Below are positions 44,351 through 55,021 of a stretch of 64,000 nt of DNA, piece by piece; the first letter of the stretch is position 1; each line of letters begins with the position of its first letter. The position numbers and the translations under genes were made by a program. This stretch comes from Pelosinus propionicus DSM 13327. GTDB taxonomy: Bacteria > Bacillota > Negativicutes > DSM-13327. The stretch lies in contig NZ_FOTS01000004.1 in NCBI RefSeq assembly GCF_900114615.1, positions 1 to 64,000 of the forward strand, read 5' to 3'. The notes beneath the pieces were generated by a model. That model made no database searches and was not told the DNA's origin. It saw nothing but the letters and a program-made list of their open reading frames with translations.

Positions 44351-46354
44351 ATGCCATCTTTTGCACGTATCAAGGCACAATCAATTCATTCATTAGGAAC
44401 TCGCTTGATCGTCCTTTTTGTACTGTTTGCATTATTGCCGACGATTATCTTAGGCGCAGTGAGTTCATATCACAATATTGGTGATAAAAAAGCAACGATC
44501 ATTCAGAATAATACTGTCCTTACAACTCAGCTTGCCAATCAAATAGAACGACTTTTAGATGATTCTCAGGGTCTATTAATAACGACAGCATCAGCAATTG
44601 GTGCAACCGCTGTTAATAAAACATTAGATGCTGCTGCCATTAAAGTTGCACTGCTCGAAATGAAAAAGCAAAATCCAATTTTTGAGTTAGTTATCGCTAA
44701 TGATGCTAATGCTATGCAGATTGCACGAACCTCTGGAGAATTAAGAAGCCAAGCCGGAAAGGCAAACATCATTTCTGCGTTACAAGGAAAAAGTTTCTTT
44801 TCTGATGTTTATATATCCGCTTCTACCCAAGTACCTTGTATAACAATCTATACCCCAATCAAAGATAAAACTGGTGAAGTCATCGGACTGATGTCTGCCG
44901 ATATTAGCTTAAGTTCTATGCAGGAAATAGCAAATAGCGGTAAAATTGGTGAAACTGGATATATCGATATTGTTGATAAACAAGGAGTGCTCATTGCCCA
45001 TCCTAACAAAGAACGTGTGCTGCAAAAAGAAAGCATTGCAGACCTTCCCTATATTACAAAGGCTCTTAGCGGACAAACAGGTAACACTACCGCTATAGCA
45101 AGTAATGGAGCCGAAGCACTAACCGTATTTGCTCCTATCCCTAAGTACAACTGGGCAATCGCCGCCTATATGCCATCTAAAGAAATTGACAGCATCATTA
45201 TATCTTCTCTTTGGTTTACCTTGCTGATTAGTGTATTTGCCGTATTATGCGCTGGATGCACAGCTTTTTTCATTGGAAAAAGCATTTCTCGACCTTTGCA
45301 GCAGCTTGCAGCGAATGCAGGACAATTAGCCGAAGGTAATTTAACGACTTCAATTACTGCTCGAGGTGCCTTAGAAATTAATCAACTTTCCAATGCTCTA
45401 AGCCAAATGCAAATTAATTTCAAACAAATTATCCAAAATATCGTAACTACATCAGAACATGTAGCTTCTTCATCAGTACAATTAATGTCTGGAGCTGAAC
45501 AATCAGCACAAGCTGTCGACCAAGTAGCCCAATCTATTACACAAGTCGCAACAGCTACTGACAAGCAACTTTTGGCTGTTAATCAAGCTACAGCTATTGT
45601 AACGGATATATCATCCAGTATTCATCATATTGCCCAGCAATCTAATATGGTGTCAATTACTTCTGAGCAGACAGCCAGTACAGCTAAAGATGGTGATAAA
45701 GCAATTCATACTGCAATAAAACAAATGAATCTCATTCAAAGCACTGTCATGAGTTCTGCTCAAATTGTTGCTGCCTTAGGAGAACGTTCTGGAGAAATCG
45801 GACAAATTGTAGATACGATTGCTGGTATTGCAGGACAAACGAATCTCTTAGCTTTAAATGCTGCAATCGAGGCTGCACGAGCAGGAGAGCAGGGTCGAGG
45901 CTTCTCGGTGGTAGCTGACGAAGTACGAAAATTAGCAGAACAATCACATGATGCTGCGAAACGAATTGCCCTTTTAATTAACGGTATTCAAGATGAAACA
46001 GATAAAGCCGTTCAATCCATGAATAATGGGACCCAAGAAGTACAACTAGGTGCTGAAGTCGTAAACGATGCCGGACATGCTTTCCGAAAGATTGTTGCTT
46101 CCATTGAGGAGATGTCTGGACAAATACAAGAAATATCAAGCGCTATTCAGCAAATAGCCAGTGGCAGTCAAAATGTAGTCACTACCATGCAAACGATTGA
46201 TACGATTAGTAAAGATACAGCTCTTCAAACCGAAACTGTATCAGCAGCAACTGAAGAGCAATCCGCTTCTATGCAGGAAATCTCAAACTCTAGCCAATTA
46301 TTGGCTAGCATGGCGGAAAAATTACAAAAAGCTGTGCAAAAATTCAAAATGTAA
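44351..46354 (+). CDS. methyl-accepting chemotaxis protein
   Basis: A 667-aa chemoreceptor. Membrane helix 1 spans about residues 17-40, an extracytoplasmic Cache-type sensor about 41-278 (with [19 protein letters not shown] and [18 protein letters not shown]), helix 2 about 279-305, and HAMP 306-360. The signalling hairpin has its tip at about 495-515 ([19 protein letters not shown]). The Cache pocket would bind a small ligand such as an amino or organic acid. A TAGGAGG site precedes it. A CheR methyltransferase is encoded at 58600-59382. Confidence 0.95.
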   Translation: MPSFARIKAQSIHSLGTRLIVLFVLFALLPTIILGAVSSYHNIGDKKATIIQNNTVLTTQLANQIERLLDDSQGLLITTASAIGATAVNKTLDAAAIKVALLEMKKQNPIFELVIANDANAMQIARTSGELRSQAGKANIISALQGKSFFSDVYISASTQVPCITIYTPIKDKTGEVIGLMSADISLSSMQEIANSGKIGETGYIDIVDKQGVLIAHPNKERVLQKESIADLPYITKALSGQTGNTTAIASNGAEALTVFAPIPKYNWAIAAYMPSKEIDSIIISSLWFTLLISVFAVLCAGCTAFFIGKSISRPLQQLAANAGQLAEGNLTTSITARGALEINQLSNALSQMQINFKQIIQNIVTTSEHVASSSVQLMSGAEQSAQAVDQVAQSITQVATATDKQLLAVNQATAIVTDISSSIHHIAQQSNMVSITSEQTASTAKDGDKAIHTAIKQMNLIQSTVMSSAQIVAALGERSGEIGQIVDTIAGIAGQTNLLALNAAIEAARAGEQGRGFSVVADEVRKLAEQSHDAAKRIALLINGIQDETDKAVQSMNNGTQEVQLGAEVVNDAGHAFRKIVASIEEMSGQIQEISSAIQQIASGSQNVVTTMQTIDTISKDTALQTETVSAATEEQSASMQEISNSSQLLASMAEKLQKAVQKFKM

Positions 46355-46476
46355 TTTTCTTTAGTGAAGTTAGCCGCAGAGGATTAAACCAATATTATCC
46401 TGTAATAAAACAGCATAATTTAGGAAAAATACTTACAGTATGATCTATCCAAAAAAGGATGCTGGAGGTAAAACAT

Positions 46477-46734
46477 ATGACTGTACAAAAAGATTTAGAA
46501 AAGGCTTTAGCAGCTGCCGAATCAGCTAAAGGAACCTATGCAACTTTTGCTGCATCTACAGATGATCAGAAGGCCCAGCAAATGTTTACTCAAATGTCAC
46601 AGGATATGAAGCAGCATATTTCTACTATTGAAGATCGTCTTAATTCTAACACAAACATGGGATTAAGTTCCGGTGATGCTTCTTCAGTAGTAAATAGCAA
46701 TAGTAGTGCTACCACAGCTAACCAGCAAAATTAA
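46477..46734 (+). CDS. DUF1657-family protein
   Basis: An 85-aa protein with the helical DUF1657 domain at residues 1-65 (MTVQKDLEKALAAAESAKGT, MFTQMSQDMKQHI) and a Ser/Asn-rich tail. DUF1657 proteins are confined to spore-forming Firmicutes and are often linked to spore-associated genes; the function is unknown. The start at 46477 has GGAGGT 7 nt upstream, whereas the ATG at 46459 lacks one. Confidence 0.85.
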   Translation: MTVQKDLEKALAAAESAKGTYATFAASTDDQKAQQMFTQMSQDMKQHISTIEDRLNSNTNMGLSSGDASSVVNSNSSATTANQQN

Positions 46735-46762
46735 TTGGCCAATAAACTATGTTCTAATCTAA

Positions 46763-46801
46763 AAGAAGCCCTATTCCAGTATCGGAATAGGGCTTCTTTT
46801 G
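46763..46801 (+). terminator. terminator of the DUF1657 gene
   Basis: AGAAGCCCTATTCC pairs with GGAATAGGGCTTCT and is followed by TTTT. Confidence 0.88.
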
Positions 46802-46905
46802 CAAAACAAATAAAAAAACTCTACATTTTTAAAGCTTTTGGGGACAAAATAATAGTAAGTATAAAAAAACTGTTTATACATTATTTTGAAAAAGGAGCTA
46901 CTAAC

Positions 46906-46998
46906 ATGGTGGAACTTCAATTGGGCTTCTTTGCATTTCTTTTCATTGCAGTTTCCTTCTTGTTATTACACATTTTGCACGACCTAGGGATGATGTAA
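46906..46998 (+). CDS. 30-aa single-pass membrane peptide
   Basis: A short frame encodes MVELQLGFFAFLFIAVSFLL and a short tail LHILHDLGMM, one membrane helix in all. AAAGGAG lies 8 nt upstream, and strong terminators stand on both sides, so it would be a separate transcript. The longer upstream reading (from 46735) crosses the DUF1657 terminator and is not credible. Function unknown; the size recalls regulatory micropeptides of membrane complexes. Confidence 0.6.
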   Translation: MVELQLGFFAFLFIAVSFLLLHILHDLGMM

Positions 46999-47030
46999 AG
47001 CTTCTTACAGCAACTATAGACTTAAAATAA

Positions 47031-47063
47031 AAAGGACTCATCAACGAACGATGAGTCCTTTTT
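47031..47063. terminator. bidirectional terminator
   Basis: The stem AAAGGACTCATC/GATGAGTCCTTT lies between the 30-aa gene and glnS, with A/T tracts on both sides. Confidence 0.85.
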
Positions 47064-47067
47064 ATTC

Positions 47068-48750
47068 TTATGATTTTTGTGCTTTTGCCCAAGAATCGCG
47101 CAAACCGACAACACGATTAAATACAGGCAATTCTGCAGTAGAATCCTTAGCATCCAAACAAAAATAGCCATTACGTATGAATTGGTAGCGCTGATCGGCG
47201 GTAGCATGAAGCAAACTAGGCTCTACCATACAAGCTGTAAGTCTTTCCATAGAGTTAGGATTAATATCATCCTTAAAGTCTTTTTCCTCTTGTTCTGTCT
47301 CTTCCTCTTTAAGAAGATAATCAAACAATCGTACTTCAGCCTTAACAGCCTGTGCAGCAGAAACCCAATGCAGCGTCCCCTTTACCTTTCGGGTCGCTGT
47401 TCCTGAACCGCTTTTGGTTTCAGGATCATAAGTGCAGCGTAATTCTATCACTTCACCAGTTTTCGGATCTTTAATCACTTCTTCACACTTAATAAAATAA
47501 GCATTTTTTAGACGCACTTCCTGCCCGGGAGCCAAACGAAAGAATTTCTTAATTGGAAATTCCATGAAATCATCCTGCTCAATATAAATCTCCCGCGAGA
47601 AAGGAATACTACGATTGCCCGTATCCGGCTGTTCTGGATTATTCTCGGTTTCCAGTTCCTCTACCTGGCCTTCAGGATAGTTGGTAATAACTACTTTCAA
47701 TGGACGCAGCACTGCCATCGCCCGCAAAGCCTTACTGTTTAGATCTTCTCTAATGCAATGCTCCAGCATCGCAATATCGACAGTACTATTGCTTTTGGCT
47801 ACGCCAATGCGTTCACAAAAATCACGAATGGCTTCCGGCGTATAGCCACGACGACGCAACCCAGAAATAGTTGGCATCCGCGGATCATCCCAGCCATCCA
47901 CCAAACCTTCTTCCACTAACATTCTAAGCTTTCTCTTACTCATGACCAAATTGGTAACATTCAATCGTGCAAATTCAATCTGCTGAGGGCAGTTCTCCAT
48001 TTCAAGAGAAGAAATCAGCCAATCATATAATGGACGGTGATCTTCAAACTCTAAGGTACAAATGGAATGAGTAATTCCTTCTAAAGCATCGGAAATGGGG
48101 TGAGCAAAATCATACATAGGATAAATGCACCAGGTATTACCTGTACGATGATGTTCCGCTCGCATAATACGATATAAAATAGGATCGCGCAAATTTACAT
48201 TTGGCGATGCCATATCAATTTTTGCTCGCAATACCCTAGAGCCATCAGCAAATTTTCCCGCTCTCATACCATCAAATAATTCTAGATTTTCTGCTATGGA
48301 ACGATCACGGTAAGGGCTATTTTTTCCTGGTTCAGTCAAAGTCCCCCGGTATTCCCTCATCTCTTGGGGATTCAAGTCACAAACATATGCCTTTTCAGAT
48401 TTTATCAACTGAACGGCACACTCATAAAGCTGTTCAAAATAATCAGAAGCATAAAACATACGATCGTCCCAATCAAATCCCAGCCATTTTACATCTTCTT
48501 GAATGGATTCAACATACTCGACTTCTTCTTTACTTGGATTGGTATCATCAAAGCGCAAATTACATAAACCATTATAGTCTCGAGCAATCCCAAAATTAAG
48601 ACAGATGGACTTTGCATGTCCAATATGCAGATACCCATTAGGTTCTGGTGGAAAGCGGGTATGTACCCTCTTATTATTTTTATTGTTCTTCAAATCTTCA
48701 TTAATAATATTTTCAATAAAGTTTGAAGAAATTGTCGTATTTGTTGTCAT
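47068..48750 (-). CDS. glnS: glutaminyl-tRNA synthetase
   Basis: A 560-aa class I synthetase charging tRNA-Gln directly. HIGH appears at residues 42-45 ([14 protein letters not shown]), MSK in VMSKRKL near residue 270, and the anticodon-binding beta-barrels occupy the C-terminal third. Length and motifs match bacterial GlnRS. Most Firmicutes lack it and use GluRS plus GatCAB instead, so its presence says something about lineage or transfer. It is monocistronic, 60 bp from a strong terminator. Confidence 0.96.
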   Translation of the reverse strand: MTTNTTISSNFIENIINEDLKNNKNNKRVHTRFPPEPNGYLHIGHAKSICLNFGIARDYNGLCNLRFDDTNPSKEEVEYVESIQEDVKWLGFDWDDRMFYASDYFEQLYECAVQLIKSEKAYVCDLNPQEMREYRGTLTEPGKNSPYRDRSIAENLELFDGMRAGKFADGSRVLRAKIDMASPNVNLRDPILYRIMRAEHHRTGNTWCIYPMYDFAHPISDALEGITHSICTLEFEDHRPLYDWLISSLEMENCPQQIEFARLNVTNLVMSKRKLRMLVEEGLVDGWDDPRMPTISGLRRRGYTPEAIRDFCERIGVAKSNSTVDIAMLEHCIREDLNSKALRAMAVLRPLKVVITNYPEGQVEELETENNPEQPDTGNRSIPFSREIYIEQDDFMEFPIKKFFRLAPGQEVRLKNAYFIKCEEVIKDPKTGEVIELRCTYDPETKSGSGTATRKVKGTLHWVSAAQAVKAEVRLFDYLLKEEETEQEEKDFKDDINPNSMERLTACMVEPSLLHATADQRYQFIRNGYFCLDAKDSTAELPVFNRVVGLRDSWAKAQKS

Positions 48751-48873
48751 CCTTGAAACCCCTTCTCGATTTATCTTTTATCTTACTCACATTTCGTCAT
48801 TTATCGCCCTTTTCCTGCTTATGGCAAACATACAACTATGGTATATAGATAAAATAACCAAAATCCACATAAA

Positions 48874-51800
48874 TTAACCAATTTTAAAACAAGCGGTACT
48901 GCCTCTTTCTGTTGCCATAACTTCTAAACGGGCATCTATTCTTTCCTTGAGTTCAGGAACGTGAGAAATAATCCCCACTAGTCGCCCTCCCTGCTGCAAA
49001 TCGATTAAAGCCTTGATGGCAACATCTAAGGATTCTGGATCAAGAGTACCAAAGCCCTCATCGACTAAAATTGTATCTAAATGTATGCCGCCGGCATAGG
49101 ACTGAACAACATCAGCTAAACCCAGAGCTAATGACAAAGACGCCAAGAACGTCTCACCCCCAGATAAAGTCCCTACGCCTCTGGCAATGCCTGTATAGTT
49201 GTCAAAAACCTCTAGATCCAAACCACCAGCAGCGTTTTTTCTGGCTCGTTCTAACGTTCTTTGCAGGGAGTAACGGCTGCGGCTCATCATTTTTAAACGT
49301 TCGTTCGCTGCCACAATTACATTTTCCAATAATGTTCCTAATACAAATCGCTGCAATGTTAATTTGTGCTCATTGCTGCCGTTAGCCACCTCTGCCAAAC
49401 GCCCTGCCACAGCATATTGGGATCCTAATGTGCCCAATGCCTCATCTACTTGGCTGATCTTTTTCAGCCAAGCTTGCTGACGCTTTAGAAGCGCCTCTAG
49501 ATTGGTGTGTGCAGCAAACATATCATTATATCGATTTTGCATCGTTACAACTACTTGCTGCAGCTCCAGCATATCCGGTAATTCCAAATTTTCCGCTGCC
49601 TGAGCAGTCTGTTCTAAAAACAAAGCGGCTTTACTAAATTCTGAATCAAAGGCAGCAATTTTCTTTGCAGTGATACTCATACTCTCTGGGTTCTTTTTTG
49701 CAGTCTCATAATCCTGCTGATCCATAAATCCAGCTGCTGCTACTCGTTTTACAAAATAGTTTTGTTCTTCTTCGTACTTTATCCTGCTCTCTTTTAAACG
49801 ATAGCTGGTATTTTCCAGGAGCGTCTGCTTCTGGGTTACCAGATGCTTTCCCTGCTGTACATGCTGCTGAGCCTGTTCCCAAGCTGTTTTATATTGGTCT
49901 TGCTTATCTTGGGCACTTTTTAGGACTGCTGCCAAATTCCCCATCCCTTGCAGTTCCTCTGGTATCGCGAGACGCCTTTCTGCTGTTATGGTTTCCGCAG
50001 CTGTAAACGACTGTTCTGCCTGACGCCATGCTTCTTGCACCTGAACCAATTCCTTGTGCAGATCCTCTTGTTGCTTTCTTAGCTGCTCCAACTGCCTGGT
50101 TATATCCCTGGCCCGCTGTTCTCCTGTCAAAGCCTGCTCATACTTTTCACGCAATGTTTGAACTCGTTGAGCCAACTCTAGCAAAGGCACTGCAGCTTGT
50201 TCTTTCAGTTCTTCAGTAAGATCGGCAATTCGCTTTTCCCATGTATCCCTCTCGGTTTGCAGCAAACTGTGCTGCCTACGGCAGGTATCTTTTTCTTGCT
50301 CTAAAAATTCCATCTGCTGTTGAGCTGTTTTCAATTGCCTTTCATTTGGCATGACTCCTCTAGGAGCAGCCAGTTTAGGATGATCCGCTGAACCACAGAC
50401 AGGGCAGCTCTCTCCTGCGGCCAAGGTACTTGCCATGAAAGCTGCCTGCCCTTGCATCCATTCATGCTGCAATGTGGTAAGACTGCTTTTAGCAGCTGCA
50501 TAGTTTTTCTCAAGTTCTGCCAGCTTCAGCTCTGAAGCAGAAACTTGCCGTTCTAGCTGGGTGAATTTTTTTCTATGTTCTTCTAGCAGTCTACTTTTCG
50601 TAAGCAATCCTTGGGCATACTGCCATTGTATTTCCCTGCTGCCCACTTCTAATGCAAGTTGAACAGCTTTCTGTTCATCTAGGATGATATGGTCTATCTT
50701 TTCTTGTATCTTCGTATAATTGAATTCAGCAGTATCTTTCTTTTTTGCTGCCTGTTCTAGTTCACTTTTTCGTATCGCTGCTGAACTCAAGGCTTTTTCC
50801 AGTAGTTTGAGCTTATTCTCTGTCTGCTGCAAATGAATGATTTGCCGAACCAGCATCTCCCGATCTTCCTCTTTAGCAGCTTCTATTTCAAATCGCTGCT
50901 GTGCCTGTTTCAGCTTCTGCACCTCAATTTCCAGCTCAACCTGATATGTCTTACAGTTCTCTTCCAACGACAATACATCCTGAGCATAGTTTGAACGATT
51001 CTTTTCCGCATCGAATAAGCCCATTGCCGCCGTTGCTCGAAGAAGACCCGCCCGTTCTTCTTCAATGATTGGCTTTTGCTCGGTAAGCGTTGCAAATAAT
51101 TGCTCTGCTTTTTGTTTGTCTTGGATTTTTCCCTGTATGATTGCCCCTTGATTCACAGCCTGTTGAGCACTTTTTAATTCTTCACTGCTGCTTTTAATCT
51201 GAACGAGTATGTCTTCTACTTCTCTTTCATTTTGCTGTATACAATCCAGCAGTTCATGTTCTTGCGCTACGCCGGCTTCCTGCAAAATCCACTGACGCTG
51301 TTTACTCTGTTCTTCACTCGCTTTTTTTAGAAGTAGAGCCTTGTCCTTTAATTTTTCCTCAATTCTTTGATATAGGTCTGTTTTAAATAATGCCTGCATA
51401 ATTTCTTGCCGTTCATTGGAATTGGCGGTTAATAGCTTACGAAATTCACCTTGGGGCAGCAGCACCACTTGACGAAATTGATTGCTTTTAAAGCCCATCA
51501 ATATTTCAATCTGCTTCGTAACGTCCAGCCATTTCGCTGCCAGCAAAATGGCTTCCCCCACTAAAGGCATACTCCACAATTCAGCTTGCGCCAGCATGGT
51601 GGTAGTGCCGTCTCCTCGTTTCTTCGGCCGCTCCTGCTCTGGAATTCGCTTTACTTGATAACAAGCTTCGCCAATCGCAAAATCAAAAATTACTTCCGTG
51701 ATTACAGCACTATCGGCATGATCGCTGCGCATGGATTTTCCTTCACGCTGCGTGCCGCTGGCATCACCAAATAAGGCAAAGCACATACCATCTAAAATGG

Positions 51801-51927
51801 TTGTTTTTCCTGATCCTGTAGGACCATGAATCAAAAAAAACGTCCGATCCTGCAATTCCCTAAAATCAAGTTTTTGCTGCTGGGCATAGGGACCAAAAGC
51901 CGTCATGGTTAAAGATAATGGTCTCAT
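48874..51927 (-). CDS. sbcC: SbcC, SMC-like exonuclease subunit
   Basis: A 1017-aa ATPase of the SbcCD (Mre11-Rad50 type) nuclease, which opens hairpins and processes DNA ends. Walker A GPTGSGKTT is at residues 35-43, long coiled coils flank the zinc hook CPVC near residue 508, and the C-terminal lobe has LSGGETFLASLSLALG and ILVDEGFGTLD. The start overlaps the sbcD stop by 4 bp. Confidence 0.95.
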   Translation of the reverse strand: MRPLSLTMTAFGPYAQQQKLDFRELQDRTFFLIHGPTGSGKTTILDGMCFALFGDASGTQREGKSMRSDHADSAVITEVIFDFAIGEACYQVKRIPEQERPKKRGDGTTTMLAQAELWSMPLVGEAILLAAKWLDVTKQIEILMGFKSNQFRQVVLLPQGEFRKLLTANSNERQEIMQALFKTDLYQRIEEKLKDKALLLKKASEEQSKQRQWILQEAGVAQEHELLDCIQQNEREVEDILVQIKSSSEELKSAQQAVNQGAIIQGKIQDKQKAEQLFATLTEQKPIIEEERAGLLRATAAMGLFDAEKNRSNYAQDVLSLEENCKTYQVELEIEVQKLKQAQQRFEIEAAKEEDREMLVRQIIHLQQTENKLKLLEKALSSAAIRKSELEQAAKKKDTAEFNYTKIQEKIDHIILDEQKAVQLALEVGSREIQWQYAQGLLTKSRLLEEHRKKFTQLERQVSASELKLAELEKNYAAAKSSLTTLQHEWMQGQAAFMASTLAAGESCPVCGSADHPKLAAPRGVMPNERQLKTAQQQMEFLEQEKDTCRRQHSLLQTERDTWEKRIADLTEELKEQAAVPLLELAQRVQTLREKYEQALTGEQRARDITRQLEQLRKQQEDLHKELVQVQEAWRQAEQSFTAAETITAERRLAIPEELQGMGNLAAVLKSAQDKQDQYKTAWEQAQQHVQQGKHLVTQKQTLLENTSYRLKESRIKYEEEQNYFVKRVAAAGFMDQQDYETAKKNPESMSITAKKIAAFDSEFSKAALFLEQTAQAAENLELPDMLELQQVVVTMQNRYNDMFAAHTNLEALLKRQQAWLKKISQVDEALGTLGSQYAVAGRLAEVANGSNEHKLTLQRFVLGTLLENVIVAANERLKMMSRSRYSLQRTLERARKNAAGGLDLEVFDNYTGIARGVGTLSGGETFLASLSLALGLADVVQSYAGGIHLDTILVDEGFGTLDPESLDVAIKALIDLQQGGRLVGIISHVPELKERIDARLEVMATERGSTACFKIG

Positions 51928-53078
51928 AGAATCGCCTCCCGTTCCTCACGGTATACCGTTTCGATCACATGAACCAAGTGCATTTGCTCCTCCTGCGTCA
52001 TATTTTCTCCCGTCATCTGATGATAAAAGGCGTCAAATAGTTCTTTTTCACTCAGTTTACGATGATCTCTAGGCAAACCGCTCAGCACACCTTTTTTTGC
52101 AAAACGCGGACTTTCGATCTGCAGCACATTAGGATATTTCTCACGCAATTTCCCCATAGCATCTAAAATGGGCATTTCATCTAGCAGCGTTACTGATACA
52201 TAATCCTGCTGGTTCCCTTGATCAATGGAATGATCCAGAATATCTTTAAAATATCCTTTTATACAACGAACGTCACGACGAGGGGATAGGGAAATCCTCT
52301 CAACGGCGATGCCTCCAGCTTTATCCATTTCGATTAAATGAATACCTTTTTGCTGAGAAGCTTCTGCAAAAGAGTATTTCAGTAGTGATCCGCTATAACG
52401 AATGCTTGGATCCCCTGCCTGCTGAGAATTATGTAAATGTCCCAGAGCCGTATAGGAAAAAGGCCGAAATACAGCCCCATTTACCATACTGCTGCCTCCA
52501 ATCGATAAAGGACGTTCCGACTCACTTTCCAGGCTTCCTGCAATAAAAGCATGAGCAATTGCAACCGAACGTGCTTGATTGGGAATTTTTCTAATTACAT
52601 GCTGTACCATAGCCTCTATCGCTTGTTCATGATTGGAAACATCAGGACAAGAAAGACGTTCGCGAACGTATGCAGGCTCTCCATAGGTAAGCGGAGCAAA
52701 ATAAACCGGTCCATGCTCATCATATAAAATGATAGGGTCGATTTCCCGGGTTAATGCCCCTGCTACATACAGCCCTTGAGCCGATAATAAACGACTGCCA
52801 AAGCCTAAGCGTTCTGCACTATCATGATTACCGGCAATCATAATCGTAGGCACCTTGTAATCTACTAAAATCTGCGATATTACTTGGTTTAATAATTCTA
52901 CTGCCTCGATAGGCGGCACGGCACGATCATAAATGTCTCCGGCAATAATAATCCCATCGGGTTTGCTCTCCCGTACCAAAGCTAAGAACTGATCCAGTAC
53001 ATGGGCCTGATCATTCGTCAAATGAATTCCGTGGAATAACCTGCCTAAATGCCAATCCGAAGTATGTAAAAACCGCAC
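51924..53078 (-). CDS. sbcD: SbcD, exonuclease subunit
   Basis: A 384-aa metallophosphoesterase with the motifs SDWHLG, GDIYDRAVP, GNHDS and GHLHNSQ, preceding sbcC with a 4-bp overlap. It is the nuclease partner of SbcC. It follows the YigZ-like gene by about 70 bp. Confidence 0.95.
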   Translation of the reverse strand: MRFLHTSDWHLGRLFHGIHLTNDQAHVLDQFLALVRESKPDGIIIAGDIYDRAVPPIEAVELLNQVISQILVDYKVPTIMIAGNHDSAERLGFGSRLLSAQGLYVAGALTREIDPIILYDEHGPVYFAPLTYGEPAYVRERLSCPDVSNHEQAIEAMVQHVIRKIPNQARSVAIAHAFIAGSLESESERPLSIGGSSMVNGAVFRPFSYTALGHLHNSQQAGDPSIRYSGSLLKYSFAEASQQKGIHLIEMDKAGGIAVERISLSPRRDVRCIKGYFKDILDHSIDQGNQQDYVSVTLLDEMPILDAMGKLREKYPNVLQIESPRFAKKGVLSGLPRDHRKLSEKELFDAFYHQMTGENMTQEEQMHLVHVIETVYREEREAIL

Positions 53079-53146
53079 AATCCAACCTCCTGCCGTTATT
53101 TTCTACTTTCTTGGAGATACGCAAAAAATTCTTACAAGATACTGTT

Positions 53147-53791
53147 TTACTCCTCACAAGTGACTGATGTCTCCACATAAACTTGTCCTTCACGAGTTAA
53201 TGCAGCCTGCCCTGCCGTCCAATCGATAATCTTTTGTTCCAGAACTTCTTCTTGCCCCACTTTTTCTAATACAATCAGTCGTATTGTATCGGTAAATATT
53301 TTATCCTCAATTCGATAACCTTGCAGCCTAAGCTGATTTTCTAGCATTCCCAAAAAAGTATAGTCAATTTCTACCCCTATGCGTGTATGATTTTGCCGCT
53401 GAGTAATTCCTGCTGCTTTTAATCCTAAACTGGCACTCTTGCCATAGGCGCGAATAAGCCCTCCCGCCCCTAGCTTAACCCCGCCAAAATAGCGTGTAAT
53501 GACAATCACAGTATCTTTTATTTGATTCTTCTTAATGATCTCTAAAATAGGCTTGCCAGCCGTACCTGACGGTTCACCATCATCATCCGCTTTTTGCCAT
53601 TGATCATTTCCTCCTATTACATATGCAGAACAGTTATGAGTGGCATTCCAGTGCCTTTTCTTAATTTGTTCTATAAATCCAACTGCAGCTTCTTCCTGCT
53701 CTACCCGTTGTACATAAGCAATAAATCGTGACTTTTGAATCTCAAATTCCGCCTCGCCGTAGCCGCTCACCGTTAAATAAAAAGATAACAT
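53147..53791 (-). CDS. YigZ/IMPACT-family protein
   Basis: A 214-aa protein with the UPF0029 core: FEIQKSRFIAYVQRV, HNCSAYVIGG, DDDGEPSGTAGKPIL and RYFGGVKLGAGGLIRAYG. The C-terminal domain is the usual DUF1949-like part. The family is related to IMPACT, a regulator of translation stress in eukaryotes; the bacterial role is unclear. The start at 53791 is preceded by GGGG; a GTG at 53800 overlaps that site. Upstream of sbcD on the same strand. Confidence 0.92.
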   Translation of the reverse strand: MLSFYLTVSGYGEAEFEIQKSRFIAYVQRVEQEEAAVGFIEQIKKRHWNATHNCSAYVIGGNDQWQKADDDGEPSGTAGKPILEIIKKNQIKDTVIVITRYFGGVKLGAGGLIRAYGKSASLGLKAAGITQRQNHTRIGVEIDYTFLGMLENQLRLQGYRIEDKIFTDTIRLIVLEKVGQEEVLEQKIIDWTAGQAALTREGQVYVETSVTCEE

Positions 53792-53847
53792 CCTATACAC
53801 CCCAATCTATCAAAACATCCTTAAAAATAAATATTCCAACAACGGAA

Positions 53848-54300
53848 TTAGCTCTCACCGAATCTTACCGCATCAGCAAGTAGTTGCTCTAATGAGTGAT
53901 AAAATCGTTTATCTTCTTCTGCCGTGCGTTTGTTGGGACCTTTTGTCCTACCGCCTCCACGGCGTAATTTGGCTTTGACTTCTCGTTCCTCCAATAAAAA
54001 TTCAATATTTTCATTAGAAAATATTCTCCCTATCGGACTTAAACAATACGCTTTTTTCCCCAGAACCATTGCTGCGAGCCCCCAGTCCTGGGTGACAACG
54101 ATATCCTTAGCTTGTGTCAAATTCAGCACTTTAATATCAGCTTCTTGAGAATCGTCGCCTACTACCACATGATGATCCGATACAATCATGTGATTAAAAC
54201 TGGCTACCGTCCAGACAGGCGTCTGGTATTTACGCCCCAGCTCCATACAAATCTGCAATGCCTTTTTAGGACATGCATCTGCATCCACTACTATTCTCAT
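53848..54300 (-). CDS. YaiI/YqxD-family (UPF0178) protein
   Basis: A 150-aa protein with the PIN-like motifs [22 protein letters not shown] and the basic [14 protein letters not shown]. The acidic residues suggest a nuclease-like fold, but no activity is established. It is followed by the YigZ-like gene. Confidence 0.92.
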   Translation of the reverse strand: MRIVVDADACPKKALQICMELGRKYQTPVWTVASFNHMIVSDHHVVVGDDSQEADIKVLNLTQAKDIVVTQDWGLAAMVLGKKAYCLSPIGRIFSNENIEFLLEEREVKAKLRRGGGRTKGPNKRTAEEDKRFYHSLEQLLADAVRFGES

Positions 54301-54567
54301 ATCGATCAGCTCCTGTATCTTAAAACGAAATGATATCTGTTTTTTTCATGCATTTATTGAAAATTTTATCACACCTTTACGATTATCTCAAAAATTACTT
54401 GTCAAATCCGTCTTACTATCTTAATATAAAGAAGACTTGATTTAGTTGGGGTTTTACCGCCATCTAAAATCCATGTTACTGTATCCAGAAAAAAATCCTG
54501 GCTACAGCAATACCAATACCAATAATTGGTTATACTCTTACTACTAATAATAAAAGGATGATTTAAA

Positions 54568-54885
54568 ATGAGTGACAACGCGGTATTAGATTTTTATGAA
54601 CCTTTCGGCTTTTATGAAACAGAAACTGAAGATGGCTGTACTGCTCTTCTTTATGAAACACTAAATAACGGCGATTACGCCTTAGTTACTGATGGTGATG
54701 GGATTATACCTGAAGATCTAGAACAAGAAATCATTTTTGCTTACTACACTGCAGATGGAGCTTTTTCCTGGAGTGTTAGTTTTGAAGACTCTCACCATTT
54801 TTTTGAACTATTAGGAAAACATACAGAAAGTAATCATCTCATTGACATTGTGAAGCAATATCGTGATAGCGGCGATTACTATTAA
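54568..54885 (+). CDS. acidic hypothetical protein
   Basis: A 105-aa, very acidic protein (DFYEPFGFYETETEDGCTAL) without signal or membrane segment. No family recognised. A rho-independent terminator follows. The upstream ribosome site is weak (AAAGGATG). Confidence 0.65.
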   Translation: MSDNAVLDFYEPFGFYETETEDGCTALLYETLNNGDYALVTDGDGIIPEDLEQEIIFAYYTADGAFSWSVSFEDSHHFFELLGKHTESNHLIDIVKQYRDSGDYY

Positions 54886-54919
54886 AAATATAAATAGATA
54901 AGAATACGATGTACTCTTA

Positions 54920-54970
54920 GTACAAGGGCTCTGCGATTTTTCGTCGCAGAGCCCTTGTACATTTTATTTT
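54920..54970 (+). terminator. terminator
   Basis: GTACAAGGGCTCTGCGA pairs with TCGCAGAGCCCTTGTAC and is followed by ATTTTATTTT. Confidence 0.9.
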
Positions 54971-55021
54971 GTAAAACTTTATCCGCTCTTATAACTCAAT
55001 ATCTTCTGCTTCCGTAGAATA

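Noticed and set aside
46735-46905. Longer version of the 30-aa membrane peptide
   Set aside because: It would be translated through the DUF1657 terminator and has no ribosome site.
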